The notes under the pieces: model-generated
Database searches by the model: none
What the model was told of the DNA's origin: nothing
Seen by the model: the letters and a program-made list of their open reading frames with translations, nothing else
Shown: positions 10,974-21,118 of the stretch, piece by piece
How positions within the stretch are numbered: the stretch's first letter is position 1
Layout: every line of letters starts with the position of its first letter
Translations under genes and position numbers: made by a program
DNA from: Symsagittifera roscoffensis
Lineage: Eukaryota; Xenacoelomorpha; Acoela; Convolutidae
Direction: 5' to 3'
Assembly: GCF_963678635.1 (NCBI RefSeq)
Contig: NC_087063.1
Span: forward strand, 60,520,759 to 60,584,758
Length of the DNA stretch: 64,000 bases

Positions 10974-11582
10974 ATGCAGTACACGGATGCATCGGTGGTA
11001 GCGATCTCTGGAATACTCCACCAAGAACAGGAAAGGATTGGAAATACAGTCCTGAGAGCGTTAGCTTACTGGAGCAAAGTCTTGAGTGATACAGAGATGA
11101 AGTACGGAGCACCCAAAGCGGCAATGTTCGCGGTAGTGACCTTTGTTGAAAAATATAGATCATACCTAGGCAGCGAGCCATTCAAGCTACGAGTCGACAA
11201 CAGAGCACTCAGTTGGTTAAAAACGTACTCAACGGACCAGAGCTACATCGGCAGATGGATAGTGCGCCTGGATGGTTACGACATGATTATCGAGCACAGA
11301 ACAAGGGAAAAACCTCAGAACGCCGATAGCTTGAGCAAAAAGACGAATTTTTACGAGAGACAGGAGCAAAAGGAGAACGATAGGCCGGAGATCAAACATG
11401 GTTTCTCGTTTATGGACAAGGAGGCGTATGACAGTCCTCCACTCACGAGGTGGCTTGACAAGTCAGGGAAACCGATAGAGGACCATCCTGAGCTACTAGC
11501 AGAACATGAAACGAAAGAAATTCTCAAGAGAAAAACAGGGTTACCAATGGAAATGATGCTCAAGTCGAAGATAGTAAGGTAA
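10974..11582 (+). pseudogene. RNase H domain and downstream linker, element A
   Basis: The RNase H domain of the RT_RNaseH type degrades the RNA of the RNA-DNA hybrid. Key blocks are 'YTDASVVAISGIL' (first catalytic Asp), 'AYWSKVLSDTEMKYGAPKAA' (Glu helix), 'RVDNRALSWL' and 'NADSLSK' (further acidic residues). The frame stays open for about 200 residues and continues into a polar linker ('GFSFMDKEAYDSPPL', also found in B at about 40890). Its upstream junction is a deletion from RT. Confidence 0.88.
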
Positions 11583-12400
11583 ACATCAAAAGCAAAAAAC
11601 TATGACCCTGATGAAGTGGAAACAGGAAGGATGACAATAGGAGAAGAGCTGAGGAGACTACTAAAGAAACAAGCTGACGATAAACCGGTAGCCCGGAATA
11701 AAGATAAAGACAAACCGGAAGTCACCATATTGAAAAGAGGGGAAGTGGCTCAAGGCGAGGATTTAACAATAAGGCAACTTGACGGCAAAGAAGTTGTGCG
11801 GACATTGGTCGAGAAGATCCCAGAGGACATACTAAGACAGACTACGCTTCGGAAAAAGAAATTGACTTTCTAGAATGAAGCCGAACACCTAGGACCAGAT
11901 CAAGAGTCCGGGGAGTGGTCGAAATCAGAAAGATACAATGAGGATGAAAACTTGTCCGGGGAGTCGGATGAATGGGAGGATGACTCAGAGAAGAGTGGGG
12001 ATGACCAAGACAGTCTCTGCATGATATTAGCAGAGGAGAAAATGAGGCTCCACGACAGAGAACTACAAGCTGACTCTTCCGCAGGAACATACAACCTAGA
12101 GCAACAAAATGCGTACGAAGGAGGAGAGCTTGAGAAAATAGACGTGTCAAGAAAAAAATTCAGGAAGCTATCGTGCAACTCAAACGTCAGGACGAACCTG
12201 GAACCGGATGATGACAGGAAGGTCTTGAGAAGAATAGTTTGCGTTAAGCTAAAAGACGACATCCACAGTCCCGGAGAACTAAATGGCCAAATGATGGTAT
12301 TGAAGGAACACGTCAAAACGAGATACACAATATCGGATCTGATACGAGCCCAGAAGAATGACAAGATGACGAGCAACCTCACCAAATGGATCCGGACTGA
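11583..12400 (+). pseudogene. Acidic RNase H-integrase linker, element A
   Basis: This charged low-complexity linker, rich in Glu, Asp, Lys and Ser, spans two open pieces (11616-11873 and the first half of 11952-12671), with 'LSGESDEWEDDSEKSGDD' as a landmark. A 'LSGESD' landmark also occurs in B. No domain is recognised. It is unusually long for Ty3-like pols, where RNase H normally abuts the integrase zinc finger. Confidence 0.6.
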
Positions 12401-13177
12401 AGACAAGGAGAAAGGTGACCCAGAGGAAGATAGTTACAAGATCTTGAGCCAGTTCTACAAGGAAAGAAGGGACTTACTCTATCACACATCTGATGGTGTG
12501 GTAGCCTATAGGAGGAACGATGAGGAGAAGATAGTACACAAGCACAGTCTCCTCGTCTTACCACAGCTATTCCAGACGAAAGTGTTGTTCAGATTGCACG
12601 ACCAAATGGCGCATCAGGGGATAGACAAGGTACAACAAAGAATACTACACAGGTTTGACTGGCCATGTTAAGAAAGGCTTGAAAAAAGTGGGTGTACGCT
12701 TGTTTGTCGTGTTTGTAAGTGAAGGACCCTAGAAAAATGAAATTCCCACTGAAGTACGTGGAAAGCTCGGAATTTAACGAGGTTGTGCAGATAGACCATC
12801 AGAAGACATGCATGACCGAAACGGGACACAATCAGATACTGGTAATTATAGACCACTTCACGAAATTGGCCAAAGCGCTACCCTGTCAGGCGGCCTCAGC
12901 GGAAGAGACTTGTGATCATTTGAAAACGCACTGGATATCACGATATGATTGTCCGATGACATTCCAGTCGGACAACGGGAAAGTCTTCGTGGGGGACCTG
13001 ACAAAAGAACTGATGGGGAGATCGCATATTGCCCAAGCACATTCAACAACCTACCATCCTCAAACGAACGGATTAGTGGAGAGACAGAGCAGAACTCTGG
13101 TGAACATGCTCAGAGTATATTGCTCGAGATACATGACAGATTGGGACAAATATCTGCCACAAAATGTGGGGGCGTGA
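12401..13177 (+). pseudogene. Integrase: HHCC zinc finger and DDE core, element A
   Basis: Integrase inserts the cDNA into the genome. The zinc-finger helix ('LFRLHDQMAHQGIDKVQQR' followed by a CxxC-like 'CRVCK') lies at about 12580-12720 and is split by stops at 12669 and 12721. The catalytic core gives Asp at 12794 ('VQIDH'), Asp at 12971 ('FQSDNGK') and Glu at 13079 ('TNGLVERQ'), a D-x58-D-x35-E spacing that fits the family. This is the only integrase in the window; B has lost the segment. Confidence 0.92.
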
Positions 13178-13895
13178 AACGGCACGCAGCGCTCAACGAC
13201 AGGGATCAGTCCTTTCATGATGTTGACTGGCAGGGAGAGAGCAATGCCCCTGACATTCTTCTACCCGGAAGGAAGCGTTCAGGAAGGAAGTGGTCAGGAG
13301 ACAACAAGAAATGAACGAGCTCTGTAGAAGGAACACGGCGCAGGCACAAATGAAACATCGGAAGCAGTACGAGAAAAAATACTTCAGGCGAAACCGTATG
13401 CTGTAGGACAAAACGTCTGGGTGATCCAGAATGTTATACCCCCAAAGGAAAGGGGACTAAGAAGTTGCTGAAGAAATGGAGAGGACCTTTTTTGATAACA
13501 GAGGTACACCTACAGGGCCGGTTCTAGCGATTGACAACAGGGCATGCGGCGCACAACGAAGATCTGAAACCTCGCGTCCCATGTCCGGAAGATTGGTATG
13601 TACCACAGAACATGAACCTGCATGTGAGGTGAACGAGAAAGGCACCAGAGAAAAAAATGATGGCAACGAGGACGTGAGCATGCATGATAGCGAGAAGATA
13701 GAGGTGGATTCGGACGAAGGGTCTTTCGTGGAGGAAGATTCGAATGATCCAGAGCAGAAGGAAGTACCGAAGTGGACAGAACCAGACCATCCGATGAACA
13801 CATGGACAAGGAAAGGCGATCGCAAATGGACCATCATGAGATACAACAGGTATGGTGACGACTTCTTGATTGACAAGATACACACGATGAGATAG
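13178..13895 (+). pseudogene. Integrase C-terminal GPY/F-like module and tail, element A
   Basis: After the DDE core the frame is broken. The C-terminal DNA-binding module is still visible as 'VGQNVWVIQNVIPPKGK' followed by 'LLKKWRGPFLITEV' (13395-13510), matching the GPY/F module of Ty3 integrases. Then comes an open acidic tail (13476-13895, 'DSDEGSFVEEDSND'). No chromodomain is evident. The tail leads into the extra 3' module without a gap. Confidence 0.75.
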
Positions 13896-13903
13896 GAGAG
13901 GAG

Positions 13904-14843
13904 TTGGTGAACGTAGGCGACCTGGTAGCCGATGAAGAATGGCAGATCATCAACGACAGCGAGCACTCCTTGCAAAAATACAAATCAGTACCGGAACGAG
14001 AAATAGATCTGGAACAGAGCGAGATAGAAAGAAGGGAAAATACAAATCTGAGGGTACTGGAGTGGATGCATAATCTTGAGACTGACGAAAGGGAGCCGCA
14101 GAACATCCAACAAGTCGTCGTGTCAGCAATGAAACATGTAAAGACAGGAAATCCACTATTTGGTTGGACAGCCACCGACCGGCCACTAGAAGTACCACCG
14201 GATAACTTGAGCCCAGCACCATCGACGGGGACGTCGATAAATATTTTTGTCCAGGGAGTGGGGGTAGGACTTACCCACACCAAAAATTTGATGATAAAGA
14301 AGCTCAGGGAAGTGAGAGAGACTAACCGGTTAGAACTGGATCAGGAGGAAGCTGAGCCTACCATAGGAAGAAGTTTCAAGACAAAATTCGAGATACCGAA
14401 CGAGTATTCAGAGAACATCCTGACTACAGACAGCGACTTCATTTTGTCAGATAGGACGAGTGCGATCTGCATAACAGCGGACATGAGCTTCAACACGAGA
14501 CTGGAAGCAGACTTTAAAAGAGAATATCAGAAGGTGGAGTTTCTTTTCAGGCAGAGGCCAGGGTTGGGAGGAATGGCTTACAGTTCCTGATAAATATCTG
14601 TGCTTCTTGGTGACGAGGGTCAACGAGAGGAAAACGATGGACTCCGAGCAAGTGATGCTGGCACTAACGAGGTTGAGGGACTTCATGGTCGAAAGAGGAA
14701 TACGAGAGGTCTCAATGCCCGTCTACAATTCAAACAGGGAGAGGTTGAGCCCAAATGAGTTATACGCCATCCTACACGTGGTCTTTGCAGAAACGGAGAT
14801 AATAGTGCACCTACACAGAAAGTACTACTTGAGTATCGCCTGA
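13904..14843 (+). pseudogene. 3' module segment 1: N-region plus macro-like domain, element A
   Basis: Two frames (13904-14590 and 14607-14843) joined by a one-base shift near 14570 form one protein segment. The first part has a helical charged region and a conserved 'QGVGVGLTHT' patch. The second part looks like a Poa1/TARG1-type macro domain: 'AICITADMSF' then 'EADFKREYQKVEFLF', 'KYLCFLVTR', a helix 'LALTRLRDFMVERGI', the strand 'EVSMPVYN', then 'AILHVVFAETEIIVHLH'. In that family these correspond to the SAD-strand, the EFK helix, the y-x-x-L-V-T-K strand, the alpha helix before 'ISMPRIG', and the final VF..T-I strand. The glycine-rich ADP-ribose loops are not conserved, so enzymatic activity is doubtful. 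Fold assignment is mine by pattern. Confidence 0.6.
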
Positions 14844-15440
14844 GCTTTGAATGGACATGGAAGTCTTGAGTCGGGAGGCACAGGACTCTCTAGTTAGGTT
14901 AAAGGCGCACCATTTAGCTACAAGGGGCGCGAAGCAGGCAGACGGATTTTGATGTAATTGGCATGACAATTGAAGTCTGGAGAATTAATGGTGCTAAAAC
15001 ATAAAATGAATCTGCATCTTTTTAACATCTAAATTGAATCATTTTAATGGAGTCGTTAAGATAATGTCTTAATGGTATTAATGGGTGGGTTTAGGCTAGG
15101 CATGAGCAAAAGTCTAAAAAGAAATTCTTTTTTCAGATTGATTTGCAAATTGAATTGACAATCAAACTACACTCACTCGAACAGAAAAAGCGAGATCTCG
15201 AACGGGGGTTCACTAGCAGTACTAGAGGAGGATATTTTTTGAGTTTAACTGGAAAGGTATTTCTTGAGATGGTTTGGTAACGGATATTTCTTGAGTTGCT
15301 TTGGTAAATAATATTTCTTGAATTGGTTGACACGTGAGATCGCTAGAAAAGAATCAACGATAGCGGATCGTTTCGGGAAGTCTATGCCAGGAGCACTCAA
15401 AAGACTCCCTGATGATCTATACAAGCCAACCTCGATGAGC
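14844..15440 (+). other. AT-rich gap inside the 3' module, element A
   Basis: About 0.6 kb without coding potential lies between the macro-like and coiled-coil segments. It holds a poly-T tract ending in a TTTTTTCAG string (15129-15137) that resembles a nematode 3' splice site, and four imperfect 27-30 bp repeats built on ATATTTCTTGAGTTG at about 15228-15335. Element B has a comparable AT-rich gap at the same place (39050-39465), so the gap is a feature of the family: an intron, or the leader of a second transcript. Confidence 0.5.
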
Positions 15441-16120
15441 TATACAAGCGGTTGAGGGACCTTGATTATATGCAAGTGGACGAAAGACTGCCGGTAATGT
15501 TAAATGCCATCCTGCAACTGGAAGCACAAGGCGAATGCAGGGAGTCAGCGACTGAAGCCGTGTTGATGGTGGGATACACTTCAGACGGAGTATCAAATCA
15601 GGAGCAGAACAAATAGCTATCCTGGAATGTCGATGGAGGCCTGAGAGGGCATGACCTTGCGAGAAACCCTGACTTGAGTAGCGACACGGAATATGGTGCG
15701 GGAGAATTTCTACTTACGACCAGTCCTCCAGCAGGAGCAGCGACTCAGTCCACAACTAAGCCACCGTCGGAAATTCGCTCGCAACAAACAGAGGAGTCGT
15801 ATCCGGATCTCCGCAGCACGAAGAGAGAGTTGGAAAGGGCCCAAAGGGAACGGGACAAAAACATTCTGGATAGGGATCAGGCGACTCTTGAAAGGGATCA
15901 AGCCAAGCTTGATCGCGAGCAGGCAATACTTGAGCAGGACAAGGCGATTCTTGATCGGGATCTGCTGATGGCAGAACGAGTACAAGAGCAGAGGCAACAA
16001 GAAAGCGTAGACAATTGTGACCAAATTAAGTCAGAACTAGAGCGACTACAAAGGAGGCAGCAAGTGGTCGCGAGTGGGAAAGAGAAAAAGAGGACTACAA
16101 CTGAACCGGCTGTCACGTGA
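15441..16120 (+). pseudogene. 3' module segment 2: coiled-coil protein, element A
   Basis: The first part (15441-15616, 'LYMQ/LDYMQVDERLPVMLNAILQLE'-like) parallels B 38687-39049. From 15674 there is an open frame with a heptad amplification: five successive seven-residue units of the type L-D-R-D-Q-A-x at about 15858-15970. A long Arg/Glu/Gln-rich helix follows. A coiled-coil oligomerisation role is an inference. B has a coiled coil at the same position (38402-38671) but without the regular heptad expansion. Confidence 0.65.
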
Positions 16121-16138
16121 TCGAGACCGGAGTCGCGA

Positions 16139-17191
16139 ATGAAGGCAGACGAAGCTCCTCGAGCGGGCGGTCTTTTCAACTTGGACCGTGCGGCCCATGA
16201 ACACATGAATGACGGCCTGGAAGCATGGACGACTCCCGAGCCGGTTCCTTTCCTGCGCAATCTAGAGGCAAACCCAGTTAGGCCATTAATGCAAATCTCG
16301 CTGCCGGGTTTGACGCCCAGTTTAACCAGTAGTAGTCAAACCGGGACAGGCACGTCGCGCCTCAGGGAAATACAAGGGAAGTTGCAGTCAAGGGTTCGAG
16401 AGAATTCAGAACGAGAAGAGCGACCACCGACCTGGAGAGAACACACTGTGAGGAGCGTAATCATCGCAAGTTACAAGAAGAACACAGACGGTGCCTATCA
16501 CAGGCATAACCGGATTAATTGGACAGCGGCGCAGCGCGCGAGGAGGCATGCCTTCCACGACTCTTCTTGGGCTGAATATTTCACACAGCCCAGGATACCC
16601 GAGGGTGCAGTCCACTTGATTATAGGGTACAGCCTGATACGGGTATTGACACGAATCCAGGCGCATTGGCAGGTGGAGATCATGAGTTTCTCTGGTGCCG
16701 CAGCACCCCAGATGCTGGCGTCGCTGGAACTGCTGGAGATGACGAAGATCTACATGGTAACGCTGATGCTAAGAACCAATGACGTGTCCAGAGTCGAACA
16801 GAGGAATGTGATGAGGCTACAAGAGAAGATGAGTTGCATTCTTGAGGAGATGAGGATCTATCTAGATCCAGCCATACTCACTATCTGCACCATCCCGTAT
16901 AACATGATGTCTGATCAGAACGCGAGGGAGCGCACTCTCAATGAAATTATCAGGCAGATACAGCAGAGAAGCGTACTCCCCGTGAAACTACTCGATGTGG
17001 CAAGCATGATCGAGCACTCCCTATCGGTTGATGCGTCGTTGGATGGCATCCACTTTGATAGGCCGAGGGGTACGGAGTTGCTGAATGGTGTCCTCCAAAG
17101 GCACATAAACCTTCTGGAGTCAGACATGCTGGAAACGGGCCAGTTCACCTTTGGTCCACCCCCAACACCTCCCTTTTTCCATGCTAGGTAG
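16139..17191 (+). pseudogene. 3' module segment 3: SGNH/GDSL-hydrolase-like domain, element A
   Basis: A 350-residue open frame. After a disordered N-terminal half comes an SGNH-type domain: block I 'LIIGYSLIRVL' at about residues 160-170 (GYS where B has GDS), a Gly in 'FSGAAA' (block II), 'RTNDVSR' (block III, family GxND/GTNN), and 'LDGIHFD' near residue 302 (block V, DxxH). Family enzymes are esterases or acylhydrolases using a Ser in GDS and a Asp-x-x-His. The Asp before the nucleophile is changed to Tyr here. A short Pro-rich C-terminus ends at 17191. SGNH esterase domains are known in ORF1 of some CR1/L2-type LINEs; I do not know a precedent in Ty3 elements with this layout. Confidence 0.72.
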
Positions 17192-17662
17192 TTGTCCGAT
17201 CGTTTGGAAGGAAGGACCGACTCGAGAGAAAGCTCAAGGAGCAGCAGGAGTAGGGTACTAGGAGCCACGCCGATGGAGGGAGACGAGGAGGAATCATCTG
17301 CACCCCAGATCTCGGCAGTGTCCTCGTTGGTGGTGGTGGATAATAAGAAGCTGGAGAGACCAGGAGAGGCGAGCAAAGACCGATATCTCGACATAATAAA
17401 AGATTTGGACCTGAAAGACCTGGCATGCAGACAAGGGTTAGCGGAGGTTCTGGGGCTGCAGAATGCGTCGCACGAGGACTTGAGCAGACATCACTGTGTG
17501 GATTGGCTAAAGGCCCACGAAGCGCATTTCTCGAGAGCCAGTACATTGGAAACTGCAGATCTAACGGGAATACCACAGAAATCGATAATGTGCCCAGTCA
17601 ATTACAGACCCCTCAAGCAGCTAGGGAGTCCGGGTCTAATCGTGGAACCTCCCAAGCATTGA
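17192..17662 (+). pseudogene. 3' module segment 4: unrecognised region, element A
   Basis: An open stretch of 156 codons. The first half is Ser/Arg/Glu-rich and likely disordered. The second half ('ALxDWLKAHEAHFSRASTLETADLTGIP' style, ending 'CPVNYRPLKQL') aligns with B 36686-37060 ('MDWLIAAGINFSSTTALRFADLGGLP', 'YPVNARPLQDV'). The common features are DWL, an ADLxGxP turn and PVNxRPL. No family is recognised. Confidence 0.55.
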
Positions 17663-17679
17663 ACGGGTATAGACATGAT

Positions 17680-19281
17680 CAGGGTGGCAATTCCTGCACA
17701 ACTAAGGATGGTCGAAAAACGTCTTGAGTCGAAGAGCATGGGGATCCCGTTCACCGGATACCTGGGCCCAAAGTTCGCTGAAACCCGAGGTATGGTAGAT
17801 CTTGTGGGACTTCACAGCTAGCAAAACCTTGGCAGTGTACGATCGATGAGATCCCGGAGCAGCAAGAGCAATCATCGTGTCCGGATCGGATTTCAAGGGG
17901 ACGTCACCGGAGTTATTTCGACCAGAAACCCTAGTGTACCTGCTGCCTGGAGCGGAACTGAGCCAGATGCTGACCATTGTGGTGACTATGAAATTGGAAA
18001 TGCCGTACGAGCCAGAGATGTTGCTATTTGCGGGGATGAATGACCACCTGCATGCGGTGGGAATTCTAGAGCATTTGAAAGGCGCAGAACCAATCCCCAA
18101 AAAGATCTGGGAAGCTAGTCAGACGCTGTTTGCAGCAATGAATGAGGAGTCGGTAGCTTTTTGATTTGGACCGAAAACTAGAGTAGTGTTCACTTCATCG
18201 CCAGGCTACGCGAGCATGCCACCATCATTGAAGTTCGTGTATGCAATTTTGATCTTGATAGCGGAGGGCAATGCGTGGTGGATGCTTATGGCTGCTCCGA
18301 ATCGCGAGTTGGAGCCAAAAAACTTGAGACTTAAGATGGGCGGATGTTTCTCATGCTCTGAGTGGATTCTACGAGTTAGCAGATATCTTGATTGTGCTGG
18401 ATGAGGTTCTCTGCCTTGAGGTGTCGAATCTCGCCAGACAGCTGAGGTTCAACCCGGAGATTGGGGGTGATCATCCTGCGATAACCCATCTAACAGCCAG
18501 CCTGTGGTTTCGGAGCATGGATTTGACAATCACGAGCTCCACCAGCAGCGCGAGATGACGAAATAATGAAAGGAAGAATGTGGCCGCGGCCGAGAAACAA
18601 TTAGAGTCGACAGGATATCGCTTAAGACAAGAAAGAGGAAGGTGATCGTTTCTGAACCCGAGGCTTGAGAATGTGACGGACAAGACGAGGGAGAGTGCTC
18701 CACTCCTCATCAAACATATATTGATTTTTCTTGAGGAGCAGCTAGAGGTGGCAGAAGAGAGGGAGATGACAGTGGGAAGATTTGTCACAGCTACTTGGGT
18801 GTTTCTGGACGAATCATGCGAAGGGCGAGCTGAAGACCAGAAGGGACTACAAGATCTTGAGATTCTTGAGTCCATTCTGGGGAAAGAAGTATCTGAAAGA
18901 GGTATTCTACGCAGGAAACACCATCTTTGAAGCGTTCCTACAGGAGCTCTTGACTATGCCATCAACCTCTTGCTGGCTTTGTATTTGGTGTACCCCAGGT
19001 ACCTATTCAATATGGGGACGGCGTACAAGTTCAGTAGGAGCGTGGGAGTACTCCGGATTGATGGGTACCTGACGCTGATACTCTTGACGCATGGGGAATT
19101 GACGGTATTCTATCGGTTGATGAAGTATGGTGAACCCCTTTCGGTAAGGAAGGCTCACTCGACCATGGAGACTTATTCGTACAAGTGTGCTGCCTGACTG
19201 AAGACACTGCTTCTGTAGTACCTGCTGATGCAAAATTGATACTTTACGGGCGAGGAGAGAAACCCCAAGACGAGAGAAGAG
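17680..19281 (+). pseudogene. 3' module segment 5: GxND-motif region, element A
   Basis: This degenerate stretch runs over several frames, the clearest at 17877-18164, 18186-18404, 18673-18930 and 18970-19197. It begins 'VSGSDFKG' and continues with 'LLFAGMNDHLHAVGIL', 'SSPGYASMPPSLKFVYAIL' and 'MAAPNRELEPKNLRL'. B 35611-36690 preserves all of these ('VFAGWNDHLHSRCIL', 'SPGYAQLPDGLKFVYAMV', 'ICAPNRGIEMQNLRPL'). The AGxNDH motif resembles SGNH block III, so a second SGNH-like fold is possible but unproved. Confidence 0.5.
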
Positions 19282-19923
19282 TTGAGAGAGGCGAATGGAG
19301 GCATACCCCTTCTCACTGACTGGTGTTTGGTCATGGGATTTGACCCCCTGGGGATGATCAGAGGCTTGGTGGAAGTGATGACCTGCGTTGTGGTGGCGTA
19401 TCGACACTCGGTGGTGCATGTGAGCCTGATCAGCATTCAAGATGGGACAGCACACAACTGGTGCAGGCAAGAAGACTTGAGAGCGCAGATGAGCGAGACG
19501 GTGCTTTTTGGAAAAATGAAGGATCCAGAGCTAGTGGTATACCATTTCAGGGGACAATTGCAGTGCAGAATGGGAGGAAAACGCGAGGACCCCATCGAGG
19601 TCTATCCCAAGTTCTGCAACATGAATCCAGTGACGAGAGACAAGAGGGAAGTCTTGAGAATCCCAGCGCGGACGAAGAGTTTCGAATTCACGAAGAAGGA
19701 ATTGGAAACGTTTCTAGAGCGGGCTGTCCTCCCAGATGTCGTCCCGGAGCTCCCCGGGAGAAGAATGGCCTTGGGAATGAACAGCCCCCTGGTAGTCCCT
19801 TCCCTGCACGCGAGAGCCACGGTAAAGAGACAACAGAGAGAGTTCACGAAGGACTGGGATCCTTTGTTTATTGGACACTTGGCAGCGGTGTATTTCCACA
19901 CTTGCGAGATTAAGATAAATTAG
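19282..19923 (+). pseudogene. 3' module segment 6: unrecognised conserved ORF, element A
   Basis: 213 open codons. It matches B 34979-35461 and 34551-34928 in order: 'GGIPLLTDWCLVM.FDPLGMIRG' / 'GGMPFLTDLSLAMRTDPLALIRG', 'SVVHVSLISIQDGTAHNWC' / 'SVLHLNLISAVDGSALNWC', and near the end 'DPLFIGHLAAVYFHT' / 'DPCFIGRNVAVLQYT'. The conserved Trp-Cys and hydrophobic strands suggest a folded domain. No family is recognised. Confidence 0.55.
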
Positions 19924-19944
19924 TGGACTACACAAGCAAAAAAG

Positions 19945-20586
19945 ATGCGAGGCTCAATGCCCCCTAAGTTTGAGGCTCGAAATGTCTTGAGAACACTTGA
20001 AGAGGCTGGACTCGAAAACAAACTGCCAATCTATGACGATGGAGGGATGATCGTGGAGGAGGGTCATATGGCACTGAAGGACGATATGATGTTAGCCACG
20101 AGAAAGTACCGAGCGCTTTATGGTCTGGAGGAGCTGGAGTTGAGGAAAGAAGGCAAAAGGCTGAATGCAGCAGGACCCCTGTATGTATCCCTCACGGAGT
20201 ATAAGACACCTACGACACCTTCACCCCTGTCTGTGGGAACCCCAGGAGACAGAAGGAACCTTCCAATGGAGAACAGGTTCACTGCCGCGCTAGAGAGGAA
20301 CCAGAGAGAGTCAGGAGAGGGGGAGAGTATGGACGAAACTCTCAGCGAAGCTGGAGAGGAAATGGAGGTGGGAAATACACCAAACGGAGGGGCAACTAAC
20401 AGGGAGTTTAGGCCCGACACCACATGTGAGCTACTGCAAGAGATGAGTGGGGACGACTGGGCAAATGCGGTCACCCCACCTTTGGAATCTCCACGGAAGA
20501 ATCTTGAGCTGCCACCAACCAGTGAACCATCCAACATGGGCATGGTGCTCCTAACTGACGAATCAAGAGAGGAGAACACCTTTTAA
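19945..20586 (+). pseudogene. 3' module segment 7: acidic unrecognised ORF, element A
   Basis: 213 open codons following segment 6 after a single stop interval. The first third is a probable helical region ('NVLRTLEEAGLENKLPIYDDGG'), and the rest is Pro/Ser/Glu-rich and likely disordered. The B counterpart (33800-34500) is too degraded to align convincingly. No function can be proposed. Confidence 0.45.
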
Positions 20587-21118
20587 AGCAACAAGGACAT
20601 GTACTTGAGCACGTTGGACAAAGATGCGTTGCGAAGCTTCCTGGATGAGTTCAATGAGGGGATGGAAAACAAAGTTGGAGTAGATGACTTAGGGAAGAGC
20701 TGAAAACACAGTAGTGACGTTTAAAGAGCCAGTCCTGATCGCCACTGGACTGGACGATAAAAGGAGGAAAGGACTGCTCGAGAAGATGATTGGCCTAAGG
20801 AAGCAGAAGCAGGATGCCGGGACCAATCCATGTATTGATAGCTCTACTCTAAACATAAAAACAGATGATAAAACTAAGACTAGTAATATGATTTAAAATA
20901 CTAATATTCTTAAGGCTAGAGAAGGGGGAGGCAAGAGTCGGAGAAGAGGGACCTGGACAAAGAACTGGAGTCAGTGATGGTGGTGACAACGCCCCCGAGT
21001 AAGGGAAAAAGTCTATGAAGGGGAAACGGGGGACAGAGGAAACGAGTCCTTCGGCAGATGTGGTTTCAGAGAATAATCTAAAAGAGACGGCTCCCATGAT
21101 TCTAGCGCGAGGGAAAAC
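20587..21118 (+). other. Degenerate part of the 3' module between segment 7 and the array
   Basis: About 0.5 kb in broken frames. The only alignable piece is 'PMILARGKTAAYKSSS' (about 21090-21140), which matches 'PPIFMAGTKSACYKAKKS' in B 33474-33779. Otherwise nothing is recognised. Confidence 0.4.
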
